DNA of 64,000 nucleotides from JAJXWB01 sp037044955 (lineage in GTDB: Bacteria > Pseudomonadota > Alphaproteobacteria > Rhizobiales > Beijerinckiaceae). The notes beneath the pieces are model-generated. The model searched no databases. It was not told the origin of the DNA and worked only from the letters and a program-made list of their open reading frames with translations. Made by a program: the position numbers and the translations under genes. This document shows positions 39,538 to 49,681 of the stretch, one piece after another. The stretch is taken from NCBI GenBank assembly GCA_037044955.1, contig JBAOHX010000004.1:1-64000 (forward strand), read 5' to 3'. Position 1 is the first letter of the stretch. Each line of letters opens with the position of its first letter.

Positions 39538-41328
39538 ATGAAGGTGCGCCTGCTCGATCCCGTCACGGTCGACCGCATCGCCGCGGGCGAGGTGGTCGAG
39601 CGTCCGGCGTCCGTCGTCAAGGAACTCGTCGAGAACGCGCTCGACGCCGGCGCGACGCGGATCGAGATCGTCATCGAGGACGGCGGCCGCAAGCTCATCC
39701 GCGTCATCGACAATGGCGCGGGCATGAGCGCCGAGGATCTCGCGCTCGCCGTCGAGCGTCACGCCACCTCGAAGCTGCCGGACGGCGATCTCTCCAACAT
39801 CGCCACGCTCGGTTTTCGCGGCGAGGCGCTGCCCTCGATCGGCTCGGTGGCGCAGCTCTCCATCGACGCGCGCGAGCAGGGCGCCGCGCTCGGCCATTCG
39901 ATCCGCGTCGAGGCCGGCGCCAAGCGGCCCGTGCAGCCGTCCTCGCTGGCCGCGCGGCGCGCGCATCGAGGTGCGCGATCTCTTCGCCGCGACGCCCGCG
40001 CGTCTCAAGTTCCTGAAGTCGCCACGCGCCGAGGCGCAGGCTGTCGCCGATATCCTGCGGCGCATCGCGCTCGCCCATCACGACGTGTCCTTCACGCTCT
40101 CCGGCGATCATCTCACGACGCTCGATTTTCGCGCGACCGGCGACGACGCCCGGGGCTTTGCCGAGCGCGTCGCGCAGGTGCTCGGCCGCGACTTCATCGA
40201 CAATGCCATCGCCATCGAGGCGGAGCGCGAAGGCTTTCGTCTCACCGGCTTCGCCGGCCTGCCCACCTGGCACCGCGCGACGGCGGCGCTGCAATATGTC
40301 TTCGTCAACGGAAGGCCGGTGCGCGACAAGCTGCTCGCCGGCGCCGTGCGCGGCGCCTACATCGACTTCCTGCCCGCGGGCCGCCACGCGGCGCTCGCGC
40401 TCTACGTCGAATGCGATCCGCGCGAGGTCGACGTCAACGTCCATCCCGCCAAGGCCGAAGTGCGCTTCCGCGATCCCGGCCTCGTGCGCGGCCTCGTCGT
40501 CGGCGCGCTGAAAAGCGCGATCACGAACGCCGGCCATCGCGCCGCCGACGCCGACGCGCGCCGCTCTCTCGGCGATGCAGGGCAGGGCTCAATGGGCGTC
40601 CGCGCCGAACGCGAATTGGGACTGGCGCGCCTCGCCCGCCGCGCCCTACGGGATTTGCGGAGGCGCAGCAGGCGTCCTTCGACATCGGCGCCGTCGCGCC
40701 GTCGGCGGATGCGCGCGCGCATGACGCCCCGCGTGCGGAAGAGATCGCCGCGCCGCTCGGCGCCGCCCGCGCGCAAGTGCACGAGACCTACATCGTCGCG
40801 CAGACCCGCGACGGCATGGTCATCGTCGACCAGCACGCCGCGCACGAGCGCCTCGTCTACGAGCGGTTGAAGCGGCAGCGCGCCGAGCATGGGATCGCGC
40901 GACAGGGGCTTCTCGCGCCGCAGGTCGTCGAACTCGACGAAGCCGGCGCCGCGCGCATCGCCGACGCCGCGCCCGATCTCGAGAGGCTGGGGCTTTCGGT
41001 CGAGCCCTTCGGTCCCGGCGCCGTGCTGGTGCGCGAAACGCCGGCGCTGCTCGGCAAGGTCGATGCGCGGCAGTTGATCGCCGACATCGCCGACACGCTT
41101 GCCGAGGATGCGAGCCTTCAGGGCGCGGAGCGCCGGCTCGATCATGTGCTGGCGACGATCGCCTGCCACAATTCCGTGCGCGCCGGGCGCAGGCTCACGC
41201 CGGAGGAAATGAACGCGCTATTGCGCGAGATGGAAGCGACGCCGGGCTCCGGCCAGTGCAATCACGGCCGGCCCACCTATGTCGAACTGAAGCTCTCCGA
41301 CATCGAGAAATTGTTCGGGCGCCGGTAG
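39538..41328 (+). CDS. mutL: DNA mismatch repair protein MutL, three frameshifts
   Basis: About 596 residues. The GHKL ATPase domain has KELVENALDAGA, DNGAGM and TLGFRGEALPSI, then VFVNGRPVRD and VNVHPAKAEVRF. A low-complexity linker leads to the C-terminal dimerisation domain (IVDQHAAHERLVYERL, ACHNSVRAGRRLTPEEM, CNHGRPTYVEL). MutL couples MutS to strand removal. The shifts (near 39960, 40590 and 40665) are each one extra base. The C-terminal endonuclease motif of Gram-positive MutL appears as QHAAHER without the DQHA metal set being clearly complete. Essential repair gene, so errors rather than decay are likely, but a real mutator strain is not excluded. Confidence 0.93.
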   Translation: MKVRLLDPVTVDRIAAGEVVERPASVVKELVENALDAGATRIEIVIEDGGRKLIRVIDNGAGMSAEDLALAVERHATSKLPDGDLSNIATLGFRGEALPSIGSVAQLSIDAREQGAALGHSIRVEAGAKRPVQPSSLAARRAHRGARSLRRDARASQVPEVATRRGAGCRRYPAAHRARPSRRVLHALRRSSHDARFSRDRRRRPGLCRARRAGARPRLHRQCHRHRGGARRLSSHRLRRPAHLAPRDGGAAICLRQRKAGARQAARRRRARRLHRLPARGPPRGARALRRMRSARGRRQRPSRQGRSALPRSRPRARPRRRRAEKRDHERRPSRRRRRRAPLSRRCRAGLNGRPRRTRIGTGAPRPPRPTGFAEAQQASFDIGAVAPSADARAHDAPRAEEIAAPLGAARAQVHETYIVAQTRDGMVIVDQHAAHERLVYERLKRQRAEHGIARQGLLAPQVVELDEAGAARIADAAPDLERLGLSVEPFGPGAVLVRETPALLGKVDARQLIADIADTLAEDASLQGAERRLDHVLATIACHNSVRAGRRLTPEEMNALLREMEATPGSGQCNHGRPTYVELKLSDIEKLFGRR

Positions 41329-41486
41329 AATTCGCCTGTGCGGACAGATCGCGCAATCTTGAATTGACCGTGACGCATCGAGGCGCGACAACCGATGTGG
41401 AGCGACGACCGCGTTGACAGCGGCGCGTCGCCCGAAGCGTTCCGGCGTTCCCCTAGAGCGTTTCATGACGAGGTAGAATCGCGTCG

Positions 41487-41580
41487 ACGTCATTGCGAGG
41501 AGCGAAGCGACGCGGCAATCCATCCCCGCATCTGGATCAGGTTCCGGTGGATGGATTGCTTCGCTCCGCTCGCAATGACG
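41487..41580. repeat. CGTCATTGCGAG dispersed repeat, copy 2
   Basis: Same ends as the copy at 39391 (CGTCATTGCGAG, CGCAATGACG) with GGCAATCCATCC and GGATGGATTGCTTCG as the inner pair; the middle differs. Confidence 0.85.
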
Positions 41581-41605
41581 GCATTGTTTCCGCCTAACGA
41601 TGAAC

Positions 41606-41729
41606 CGCTCTAGATCAGCCTGCATTTGAGCGGAATCGCTCAAATGCAGGAAAGCTGATCGATTTCAAGATTTAGAGCGCGCGTTGTACGAAAAACCGGC
41701 ATCCGCTTTTTCAGCCCACGCGCTCTAGA
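41606..41729. repeat. CGCTCTAG-ended repeat with nested perfect hairpin
   Basis: Flanked by CGCTCTAGA at both ends, with inner CTGCATTTGAGCG, GAAT, CGCTCAAATGCAG forming a perfect 13-bp hairpin and a second part ACGAAAAACCGGCATCCGC typical of a common Hyphomicrobiales intergenic element. Confidence 0.72.
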
Positions 41730-41750
41730 CCAGCCGTGCTGGAGGAACCG

Positions 41751-41927
41751 ATGCGCCGCTTTCACCTGCCCCGTTGGCCGCGCGCGTTGCATTTGCATTG
41801 GCCGGCGCTCGACCGCGGCCTGCAACTTCCCGAGAGCGTCGCGCATCCCAGCGGGCGCGTCGTCGACGAGGCCGCGGTCGTCGCGGCGATCCTCGCCGTC
41901 TGCATCCTGCTCGTTCTGGCGTTCTGA
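41751..41927 (+). CDS. Small single-pass membrane protein (58 residues)
   Basis: MRRFHLPRWPRALHLHW start, then a C-terminal hydrophobic helix VVAAILAVCILLVLAF. A good GGAGGA site lies six bases upstream of the ATG, which supports translation. Arg/His/Trp-rich cytoplasmic part. No known family; converges with the AcpA-type gene 12 bases away. Confidence 0.55.
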   Translation: MRRFHLPRWPRALHLHWPALDRGLQLPESVAHPSGRVVDEAAVVAAILAVCILLVLAF

Positions 41928-41939
41928 AGCGTGCGCCCT

Positions 41940-43472
41940 TTACGGCAGGTTCAGCGCGCCCGTGAGGTCGCCGATGTTCTGGCGCACGCCCGCCAGCGGC
42001 TCGAGCCCGAAACGCGCGGTGATGAGCTTGGCGATCGAGCCCGTGTCGTAGGGCGTGTGATCGACATAGCCGCGCTTCGCGAAGGGCGAGATGACGAGCG
42101 CGGGAATGCGCGAGCCCGGCCCCCAGCGGTCGCTCCAGCCCGGTCCGCGCTGGCGCTTCGCATGATCCCAGAAGCCGCCGTTCTCGTCATAGGTGACGAC
42201 CACCACCATGTCGTTCCATTGCGGCGACTTCGACAGTTTGTCGACGAGATCGGCGATATGCGCGTCGCCCGACATGATGTCGGTATAGGCGGGATGTTCG
42301 GTGAAGACGCCGGCGGGCTTGTAGAAGCTGACCTGCGGCAGCGTTCCGCCCTCGATCGCCTTCACGAAATCCGAACCGTCCTTCAGATGCGTCTCGCGAT
42401 CCTTCGTTCCCGGCGCGAAACGCGCGTAATAATTGAACGGCTGATGGTGCGGCTGGAAGTTCAGGGAGCCGTCGTGGCGCGTGTAGATGACCGAGCGCTT
42501 CTCGCCCGGCGGCCGCATGCCGTCCTTCAGCGCGTCGTTCCAGCCGCCCGAATACCAGACCCAGCTCACGCCCTTGTCCGACAGCGTGTCGCCGATCGTC
42601 TTCATTCTGGACGCCGGCAGCGGCAGGCCGATGCGCTCGTTGCCCTTGGGGTCGGACATGTCGAGCGCGCCGTTCTCGGCCGGCGGCAGGCCGCTCGGCT
42701 GGTAGGGCGGCTGCGTCGTGTTGACGGAATAGCCGTCGGGCGTCACCTGCCCGCCGAGGCCGACCGTATAGGTCTTCACCGCGCCGTCCTTCGCCGAGGG
42801 CGAATCCGGCTTCTTCTTCAGCTTGCCGTTCTCGTCGAGCACGGCGCGCATGGATTCCGGCGCGTCCTTGTGCTCGGGCGCGCAGAGGCAGACGAGATAC
42901 TGGTGGTTGAGATAGGAGCCGCCATAGGCGCCCATGAAGAAATTGTCGGCGAGCGTATAGTCCTTCGCCCATTTCCACATCTTCATCTGCGAACCGTCGA
43001 AATAGCCCATCGTGAAGCCGCCGACGGTCGACATCGCGGCGAACATGTCGTTCTTGCCGCCGTTGATCTGCTCGATGTTGTGATAATAGGCGTGGATCGG
43101 GCTCATCAGCACTTCCGACGCCGTCTTGTTCACGGGCGGCGCATCGACGCGGAAAGGCTGGTTCGGCATCTGCGGATAGTTCGGGTCCGGCTCGCCCTTG
43201 GAATTCCACACGCGCAGATAGGGCAGGATCGAGCCGTCGTGATCGCGCTGCTGGTAATCCTCCGGTTTCGCGTTGGCGATGCCGTCGGCCCCCGGAAACA
43301 GGCCGTAGAGATGATCGAAGCTGCGGTTCTCGGCATAGATCACGACGATGGTCTTGATCTTCGAGAGATCGGCGGCCTGCGCGGTCGCTCCGCAGCAGAC
43401 TGCAGCCGTCGCCATCAGCGCCACACGCAGCGCCCGGCGCGCCGATCTGCATCCATGCATCGTCATAAGCAT
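41940..43472 (-). CDS. AcpA-type acid phosphatase / phospholipase C-like phosphoesterase
   Basis: An intact 510-residue phosphoesterase (PF04185) with a signal peptide (RRALRVALMATAAVCCGATAQA). IVVIYAENRSFDHLYGLFPGADG supplies the metal- and nucleophile-bearing ENRSFDH motif, and VVVVTYDENGGFWDHAKRQ and RIPALVISPFAKRGYVDH are the C-terminal metal ligands. Family members cleave phosphomonoesters or phospholipids outside the cytoplasm; which one here is not clear. The start at 43472 has GGGGAT nearby. Confidence 0.88.
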   Translation of the reverse strand: MLMTMHGCRSARRALRVALMATAAVCCGATAQAADLSKIKTIVVIYAENRSFDHLYGLFPGADGIANAKPEDYQQRDHDGSILPYLRVWNSKGEPDPNYPQMPNQPFRVDAPPVNKTASEVLMSPIHAYYHNIEQINGGKNDMFAAMSTVGGFTMGYFDGSQMKMWKWAKDYTLADNFFMGAYGGSYLNHQYLVCLCAPEHKDAPESMRAVLDENGKLKKKPDSPSAKDGAVKTYTVGLGGQVTPDGYSVNTTQPPYQPSGLPPAENGALDMSDPKGNERIGLPLPASRMKTIGDTLSDKGVSWVWYSGGWNDALKDGMRPPGEKRSVIYTRHDGSLNFQPHHQPFNYYARFAPGTKDRETHLKDGSDFVKAIEGGTLPQVSFYKPAGVFTEHPAYTDIMSGDAHIADLVDKLSKSPQWNDMVVVVTYDENGGFWDHAKRQRGPGWSDRWGPGSRIPALVISPFAKRGYVDHTPYDTGSIAKLITARFGLEPLAGVRQNIGDLTGALNLP

Positions 43473-43558
43473 CGATCCCCTGTGTTTTCCGCGCGTGCGC
43501 CGCGTTCGATATGGCCCGGAAATGTAAAGGTCATGACAGGCAGGTCAACCGCCGCGCG

Positions 43559-44833
43559 TCATTCCTTGTGCGCGTGCCGGATGCGCCAGACGACGAAGGC
43601 GACCGCCGCGAAGACGAACGGCACCGCCACGCCGGTGGCGACCGCCGCGTTGACGTGAAGTCCCGCGCCGTGCGCGCCTTCGAACAGCAGGTGCAGCACG
43701 CTCGACACGTAATAGGTGATGGCGGCGATCGACAGCCCTTCCACCGTCTGCTGCAGTCGCAACTGAAGGCGCACGCGCTCGGCCATCTGGCGGATCTGGT
43801 CGGCGTTCTGGCTTTCGAGCTCGATGTCGACGCGCGTGCGCAGCAGTTCCGCGACGCGCGCGATCTTGTCGGAAAGGCTCGCCTGCCGCTGCTCCAGCGT
43901 CGCGCAGGTGCGCATGGCCGGCGTCAGGCGCCGCGACAGGAAGGACGTGAATGTCGAATGGTGGGGAATGCGGCTCTCGCGGATCGACTCGAGCCGCGCG
44001 CGCACCAGCTCGTGGTAGGCGCGCGTCGCGCCGAGCCGGAACAGGCTTTCCGACGAGCCGGTCTCGAGCTCGGTGGCGATGGCGGTGAGGCGGTCGAGCA
44101 GGGCGCGGTCCGCTTCTATGCCGCGTTCGCGCTCCATCGACAGCAGCAGCGAGGGCAATTCGTCCTCGATGCGGCGTATCGACGGCGACAGGCGTTGCGC
44201 GGCGGGCAGGCCGAGCAGCGCCAGCATGCGATATGTCTCGATCTCGAGCAGGCGCTGCGTCAGCGCGCCGGCGCTTTCCGGCGACAGCGTGCGATCCGCC
44301 ACGAGAATGCGCACGAAGCCGAAGGCGTCCGCCGTGAAATCGCTCGCGATCGTCGCGCGGCCCTCGTCGATGGAGGCGGCGGCGAGCGCGGGTCCCGCGA
44401 ACAGGCCGGCGAAATCTTCGGGCGCGTTGGCGGCGCGGATCAGGTGCAGGTCGGCGGCGACGAGCAGGGGCCCGGGTTGCGGCAACAGCCGCATCACGCT
44501 CTGCAATTCGTCCGCTGTCGGACGAAACGGTTCGTCCCCGCCGGGAAAGCTCCAACTGTAGGTGAGGAATTCGCCGTGCCGCTCGAAAACGAGGCGCGCG
44601 GGCGTGAAGTCCAGCCGGACTTGCTTGGCGTCGACGTCGGGCGGCGGCAGGCCGCGGGAGCGCGCGAGTTCCACCAGCGCGTCGATGGCCTTCGCGCCGC
44701 CGGCGGCGTCGCTCGTGAAGGCGAAATGCAGGATGCGGCTCGGCGTCGCGACCGGCAGGAAGGGGCGCGCATGGATTTCGCCGAGCGCAGCCGCCCGCAA
44801 TTCATGAGGTTCGAAACCGAATGCGCCACCCAT
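43559..44833 (-). CDS. DUF3422 membrane-anchored protein
   Basis: A 424-residue protein matching DUF3422: GEIHARPFLPVATPSRILHFAF near the start, LVAADLHLIRAA and FGFVRILVADRTLSPESAGALTQRLLEIETYRMLALLGLP in the middle, a long helical region (SLSDKIARVAELLRTRVDIELESQN), and two closing membrane helices (about 370-390 and 398-420). Function unknown; widespread in Alpha- and Betaproteobacteria. Intact. Confidence 0.9.
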   Translation of the reverse strand: MGGAFGFEPHELRAAALGEIHARPFLPVATPSRILHFAFTSDAAGGAKAIDALVELARSRGLPPPDVDAKQVRLDFTPARLVFERHGEFLTYSWSFPGGDEPFRPTADELQSVMRLLPQPGPLLVAADLHLIRAANAPEDFAGLFAGPALAAASIDEGRATIASDFTADAFGFVRILVADRTLSPESAGALTQRLLEIETYRMLALLGLPAAQRLSPSIRRIEDELPSLLLSMERERGIEADRALLDRLTAIATELETGSSESLFRLGATRAYHELVRARLESIRESRIPHHSTFTSFLSRRLTPAMRTCATLEQRQASLSDKIARVAELLRTRVDIELESQNADQIRQMAERVRLQLRLQQTVEGLSIAAITYYVSSVLHLLFEGAHGAGLHVNAAVATGVAVPFVFAAVAFVVWRIRHAHKE

Positions 44834-44893
44834 CGCCCGTCCTGCCCAACAGGAAAGTCTTGCACGAAACAGGGAACCGCGCGAGCCGCCAGA

Positions 44894-46024
44894 TCACGCC
44901 GGCAGGGTCTCGAACAGCCGTGCGAGCAATTGCGTGCGCGGCACGAGGCAGGAGACGAGCAGATGCTCCTGGTGCGTATGGGGGCCATCGCCCAGAACGC
45001 CGAGGCCGTCGAGCGTCGGCACGCCGAGCGCGCCGGTGAAATTGCCGTCGCTGCCGCCGCCCGCCACGCGCTCCCCCGCGACGGGATAGCCGATCTCCCG
45101 CGCGAGCGCGGCGGCATGGTCGTAGAGCCGCTGGATGGCCGGCGACTTCACGAAAGACGGGCGGTAGAGGCCCTGCCGCACCTCGAGTTTCACATCCGGG
45201 TCGGCCGCCGTGAGCGCCATCAGGCGTTCGCGCACTTCCTTTTCATGCTCCGGCAAGGGCACGAGGCAATAGACGCAGGCTTCCGCATGCAGCGGCACCA
45301 TGTTCTCGTGCGTGCCGCCGCTGATCGTGCCGACGTTCAGCGTCACGTTGCGCGCGTAATCCGTCATCGCCTCGATCGCCAGCACCTGCCGCGCCATCTC
45401 GCGGATCGCGCTGCGTCCCTTGGAATGATAGGCGCCGGCATGGGCGGGAACGCCGGTCGTTTTCAGGTAGTATCGCGCGATGCCGTGGCGCGCGACGGTC
45501 AGCTTGCCGCCCTCGCCGGAGGGTTCGACGACGAGCGCGATGGCGTGCCTGCGCGCTTCGTTTTCGATATGCGCGCGCGAAAAAGGGCTGCCGACTTCCT
45601 CGTCGGGGATCATCATGACGGTGACGGGCAAGCGCGGGCGCCGACCGTTGGCGGCGAGATGGGCGAGCGCGGCGAAGGCGATGGCGTTGCCGCCCTTCAT
45701 GTCGTAGATGCCCGGCCCATAGGCGCGGTCGCCTTCCACGCGCATCGGCAACGGGCCGGCCAGCGTTCCGACCGGATGCACCGTGTCGATATGGCCGAGC
45801 AACAGCACGCCCGGCCCCTCGGTTTGCCCGGCGATACGGCCGATGACGATGTCGCCGAAATCGGGCGCGCCGGAAATGCGCTCGATCTTCGCGCCGAGGT
45901 CGCGCAGCAGACGCTCGGCCAGCGCGCCGACGCGGTTGACGCCGGCGATGTCGTAGGTCGGACTTTCGATTTCCACCCAGGCGTTGACGGCGGCAAGCAA
46001 AGCGTCGGTTTGAAGAATCTTCAT
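44894..46024 (-). CDS. M20/M25-family metallopeptidase, glutamate carboxypeptidase-like
   Basis: An intact 376-residue dizinc exopeptidase. LLGHIDTVHPVGTL gives the first zinc His and Asp, YGPGIYDMKGGN the bridging Asp, PDEEVGS the catalytic base Glu, and VVEPSG and GPHTHQEHL later ligands. The lid/dimerisation domain (about 175-290) includes GVPAHAGAYHSKGRSAI. Relatives (carboxypeptidase G2) release C-terminal glutamate from folates or peptides; the true substrate is open. No signal peptide. Confidence 0.9.
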   Translation of the reverse strand: MKILQTDALLAAVNAWVEIESPTYDIAGVNRVGALAERLLRDLGAKIERISGAPDFGDIVIGRIAGQTEGPGVLLLGHIDTVHPVGTLAGPLPMRVEGDRAYGPGIYDMKGGNAIAFAALAHLAANGRRPRLPVTVMMIPDEEVGSPFSRAHIENEARRHAIALVVEPSGEGGKLTVARHGIARYYLKTTGVPAHAGAYHSKGRSAIREMARQVLAIEAMTDYARNVTLNVGTISGGTHENMVPLHAEACVYCLVPLPEHEKEVRERLMALTAADPDVKLEVRQGLYRPSFVKSPAIQRLYDHAAALAREIGYPVAGERVAGGGSDGNFTGALGVPTLDGLGVLGDGPHTHQEHLLVSCLVPRTQLLARLFETLPA

Positions 46025-46194
46025 CGGGGCGGCCCAGCGCAGGAGTAATGCCGGCAGACGATAGCAGCAACGCGGCCGCCGCGCTGGCCTGCGCGCGGGC
46101 GGCGGTCTAACCTCCCGATACCCGCCTTCCGGAAACGCCTGTTGAGCCAGCCCGTCTTTCGCCGCGCACGTCCCGAGTTCGAACGCGAGCGCGC

Positions 46195-47393
46195 ATGAGC
46201 GACGCGAACGACATGCGCGACACCGTGCTGCCGAAGCGCATCCTGCTGCCGCTCGCCTTCGTCAATTTCACGATCGGCGCAGGCGCCTTTCTGGTCATCG
46301 CGCTGCTCGCGCCGCTCTCGCAGGCGCTGTCGATGAGCAAGGCGCAGGCGGGCTGGGTGATGGGCGCCTATGCGCTCGCCTATGCCGTCTTTTCCCCGGT
46401 CTTCATCGCGCTGACCGGCGCGTGGCGTCGGCGCGCCGTCATCCTCGCGGGGCTCGGCCTGTTCATCGCCGCCAGCCTCGCCTCGGCCTTCGCGACGAGT
46501 CCCGGCCGCGCTCTACGCCGCCCGCATTGTCGCGGCGGCGGGCGCGGGCATGGTCACGCCGGTGGCGGCGGCCATTGCGGTCGCGATATCGAAGCCCGAG
46601 ACGCGCGGCGCGGCGCTCTCCTTCGTCTTCGTCGGCATGACGATGGCGCAGGTGCTGGGCGTGCCGGGCGCGGCCTTCGTCGGCTATACGTTCGGCGTTC
46701 CCGCAGCCTTCATCATCGCCGCCGCATTGGGCGCGCTGGTCTTCGTCTGGATCGCGCTCGCCGTGCCGGCCGACGTGCAGTTCCAGCCGCAATCGCTGCG
46801 CACCCTCGGCCGCACGCTCCTGTCGCCGCGCCATCTCGTCGCCGTGCTTGCTGACGGTGACGATCGCGACGTCGGGCTATCTCGGCATGACCTTCATGGG
46901 GCCGCTCGCCGAATATCGCCTCGGCATGGGCCGCGACGGCGTCGCGCTCATTCTCGGCGCGGGCGGCATCGGCGCCGTCATCGGCAATCTGCTGTCGGGC
47001 CGGCTCGTCGACAGGCTCGGGCCGAGCGGCGCGCTGCTGCTGTTCATCACGGGCCAGGCGATCGTGCTGCCGGCGATGACGCTCGTTCCCTTCAACTTGG
47101 CCGTCGGCATGTTCCTCAGCTTCCTGTGGAGCCTCGTCGGCTGGGGCTTCACCGTGCCGCAGCAGGCCCGCCTCATGGCCATCGACCCGCAGACCCAAGG
47201 GGTGATGCTCGCGCTCAACGCCGCGGGCATTTATCTCGGCAGCGGCATCGGCTCGGCGCTCGCCGGCGCCGTCTATCAGGACTGGGGCATCGAGGCGACG
47301 GGCGTCGTCGGCGGCGCGATCGGCGCGGCCGCGATCGCGCATCTGTTCGTGTCGGACTGGCTGATCCGCAAGAACGCTAGCGGCGCGCCCTGA
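46195..47393 (+). CDS. MFS transporter (DHA1/AraJ-like), frameshifted twice
   Basis: About 399 residues, twelve helices. FTIGAGAFLVIALLAPLSQALSMSKAQAGWVMGAYALAYAV is the usual first pair with the DHA1 pattern, and GRLVDRLGPSGALL provides the repeat-motif loop of the second half. The group exports sugars or drugs. Shifts near 46505 and 46851 each need one base removed. The last 17 bases overlap the facing tadA gene. Confidence 0.82.
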
Positions 47394-47841
47394 AAAACTC
47401 CCGCAGCATGTCCGCCGCCTCGCTCTCGCGAATGCCGCCGTAGAGTTCCGGCGCGTGATGGCAGGTCGGCTGCGAGAAGAAGCGCGGCCCGTGCTCCACC
47501 GCGCCGCCCTTGGCATCGCCGGCGGCCCAGTAGAGCCGCCGGATGCGGGCGAAGGAAATAGCGCCCGCGCACATGGCGCAGGGCTCCAGCGTCACATAGA
47601 GGTCGCAGCCGGTCAGCCGTTCCGAGCCGATTTCGCGCGCGGCTGCGCGAATGGCCAGGATTTCGGCGTGGGCGGTCGGATCGCGGTCGAGGATCACGCG
47701 GTTGCCCGCCGCCGCGATCACCTTGCCGTCGCGCGCGAGCGCCGCGCCGACGGGAGTCTCGCCGGCCGTCGCCGCAGCCCGCGCCGCCGCGAAGGCCGCG
47801 GCCATCGGGTCATCCCTGAAATCGTCCTTTTCCTGTACCAT
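47377..47841 (-). CDS. tadA: tRNA-specific adenosine deaminase
   Basis: A 154-residue zinc deaminase: HAE (His58, Glu60 in DPTAHAEILAI) and PCAMC (Cys88, Cys91) bind zinc and activate water. It converts A34 to inosine in the anticodon of tRNA-Arg(ACG). The C-terminal helix HHAPELYGGIRESEAADMLREFF is typical of TadA rather than cytidine deaminases. Divergent from the pseudouridine synthase gene with only 26 bases between starts. Intact. Confidence 0.93.
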   Translation of the reverse strand: MVQEKDDFRDDPMAAAFAAARAAATAGETPVGAALARDGKVIAAAGNRVILDRDPTAHAEILAIRAAAREIGSERLTGCDLYVTLEPCAMCAGAISFARIRRLYWAAGDAKGGAVEHGPRFFSQPTCHHAPELYGGIRESEAADMLREFFRARR

Positions 47842-47867
47842 CGCCGGTCCAACTGCTATCAGGCGCC

Positions 47868-49681
47868 ATGACCGAGAAAGACAAACGACAGGGCGGCCGG
47901 CCTTTCAAGCCCGGCGCGAAGAAAGACTTCGCCAAGAAGCCGTTGCAGACCCTCCGGCAAGCCGCGCGGACCCGGAAAGGGCAAGCCTGAGCGCGACGCC
48001 GCTCCGCCCAAGGCCTTCCAGGGCGAGCGCATCGCCAAGGCGATGGCGCGCGCCGGCGCCTGCTCGCGCCGCGACGCCGAGGAATGGATCGCCGCCGGCC
48101 GCGTCGCGGTCAACGGCCGCACGCTGGAAAGCCCGGCCTTCAACGTCACGTCCGCGGACAAGGTCACCATCGACGGCCGTCCGATGGCCGCGCGCGAGCG
48201 CACGCGGCTGTTCCTGTTCCACAAGCCGCGCGGCTACGTGACGACGGATCACGATCCCGAGGGTCGCGAGACGATCTTCGATTATCTTGCCCAGCGCCAT
48301 CCCGAACTGCCGCGCCTCATGACGGTCGGCCGCCTCGACATCAACACCGAGGGCCTGCTGCTGCTGACCAACGACGGCGGCCTCGCGCGCACGCTGGAAT
48401 TGCCGCAGACCGGCTGGCTGCGCCGCTATCGCGTGCGCGCGCACGGCGAGACCGACCAGGCCGCGCTCGACACGCTGGCCAGGGGCGTGACGGTCGACGA
48501 CGTGCATTACGCGCCGATCGAGGCGAAGTTCGACCGCGCGCAGGGCGCCAATGCCTGGATCACGCTCGGCCTGCGCGAAGGCAAGAACCGCGAGGTGCGC
48601 CGCGTGCTGGGCTCGCTCGGCCTCGACGTCAACCGGCTGATCCGCGTGTCCTATGGCCCCTTCCAGCTCGGCGAACTCGCCGAAGGCGCGGTCGAGGAAG
48701 TGCGCACCCGCGTGCTGCGCGATCAATTGGGCCCGAGCCTGATCGCGCAATCGCAGGCCGATTTCGACACGCCGGCGCGCGAGGAGCGCGACGAGCCCGA
48801 ACGCAGGCCGCGCAGGGGCGAGCGCGATTTTTCACGCGAAGAGCGTCCGGCGCGGGATCGCGGACCGCGCGAACGCTCCGAGCGGGCGCGTCCCGAACGC
48901 CCGCGTTTCGACCGCGCCGATCGCGACCGCCCCTCGCGGGAAACGTTCGACCGGCGGCGCGAGCCCGAGCCGGAGGTCAAGCGCGAGCGCCCGAAGGCCG
49001 GGCCGCGCAAGCATGTGTCGACCCTGCGCCTCGACCGCGACAAGCGGATGCAGCAGGACGAGCGCGTGAAGATCGAGCGCGGCGAGACGGCGGATCGCAA
49101 GGGCCGGGCGGTGAAGGTGGAGCGCGTGGTGTCCGCCGCGCCCAAGGCCGGCGAGGACAGCCGCAACGCGCGTCGCTTCAAGGCCGAGCGCGGCGGCGAT
49201 CGGCCGATGCGCAGAGGCGCGCGCGACGAGCGTGGCGCCGACAGGCCGCAGCGCGAAGAACGGCGCGGGCCGCGCGGCGAAGCAGGGCGCGAACGCTCCT
49301 TCGGAAGCAGGCCGTCGCGCGAGGGCGGCGAGCGTCCGCCGCGCTTTTCCAAGCCGCGCGAGGGCGACGAGCGCCCGTCGCGCTTCGCCAAGTCGCGCGA
49401 CGATGGCGGGCGTCCGCAGCGCGAAAATCGCCGCGACGGCGAGAAGCGTTTTTCGCGCGACGAGCGCGGTGGCGACCGACCCTTCAAGCGCACTGAGCGG
49501 CCAGGAGGCGACAGGCCGCGCAGCGGCGAGGATCGCAAAGGTCCGCGCGCGGCAGGTCGCAGGCCCGCGGCGCGACGGAGGTCCGCGCAGCGGCGGGGAC
49601 AAGCCGCGCGCTGGCGGCGACCGCAAGGGCCCGCGTCCCGGCGGCGCCGGCCCGCGCAAACCGCCGCGCGGAAAAGGCTGA
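47868..49681 (+). CDS. rluB: 23S rRNA pseudouridine synthase (RluB/RsuA family) with long RG-rich tail, two frameshifts
   Basis: After a Lys-rich leader comes an S4 RNA-binding domain (GERIAKAMARAGACSRRDAEEWIAAGRVAVNG), then the synthase domain with LFLFHKPRGYVTT and MTVGRLDINTEGLLLLTND, where the catalytic Asp lies in GRLDINTEG, and EGKNREVRRVLGSLGL. Residues from about 295 on form some 300 residues of Arg, Gly, Asp and Glu repeats (RDERGGDRP-type) that should be disordered and RNA-binding. Extra bases near 47957 and 49565. RluB modifies U2605 of 23S rRNA. Stop overlaps the rsmD start by one base. Confidence 0.88.

Larger units (their letters stand above)
41329..41750. other. 422-base intergenic region filled with repeats
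   Basis: Two different dispersed repeats (41487-41580 and 41606-41729) plus a short TAGAGCGTTTC fragment near 41453 that looks like the end of another element. No reading frame here has supporting features except the small gene starting at 41751. Confidence 0.7.

Noticed and set aside
41400..41430. TTGACA at about 41413 as promoter of the small membrane gene
   Set aside because: No -10-like hexamer at 16-18 bases and more than 300 bases with two repeats separate it from the gene.
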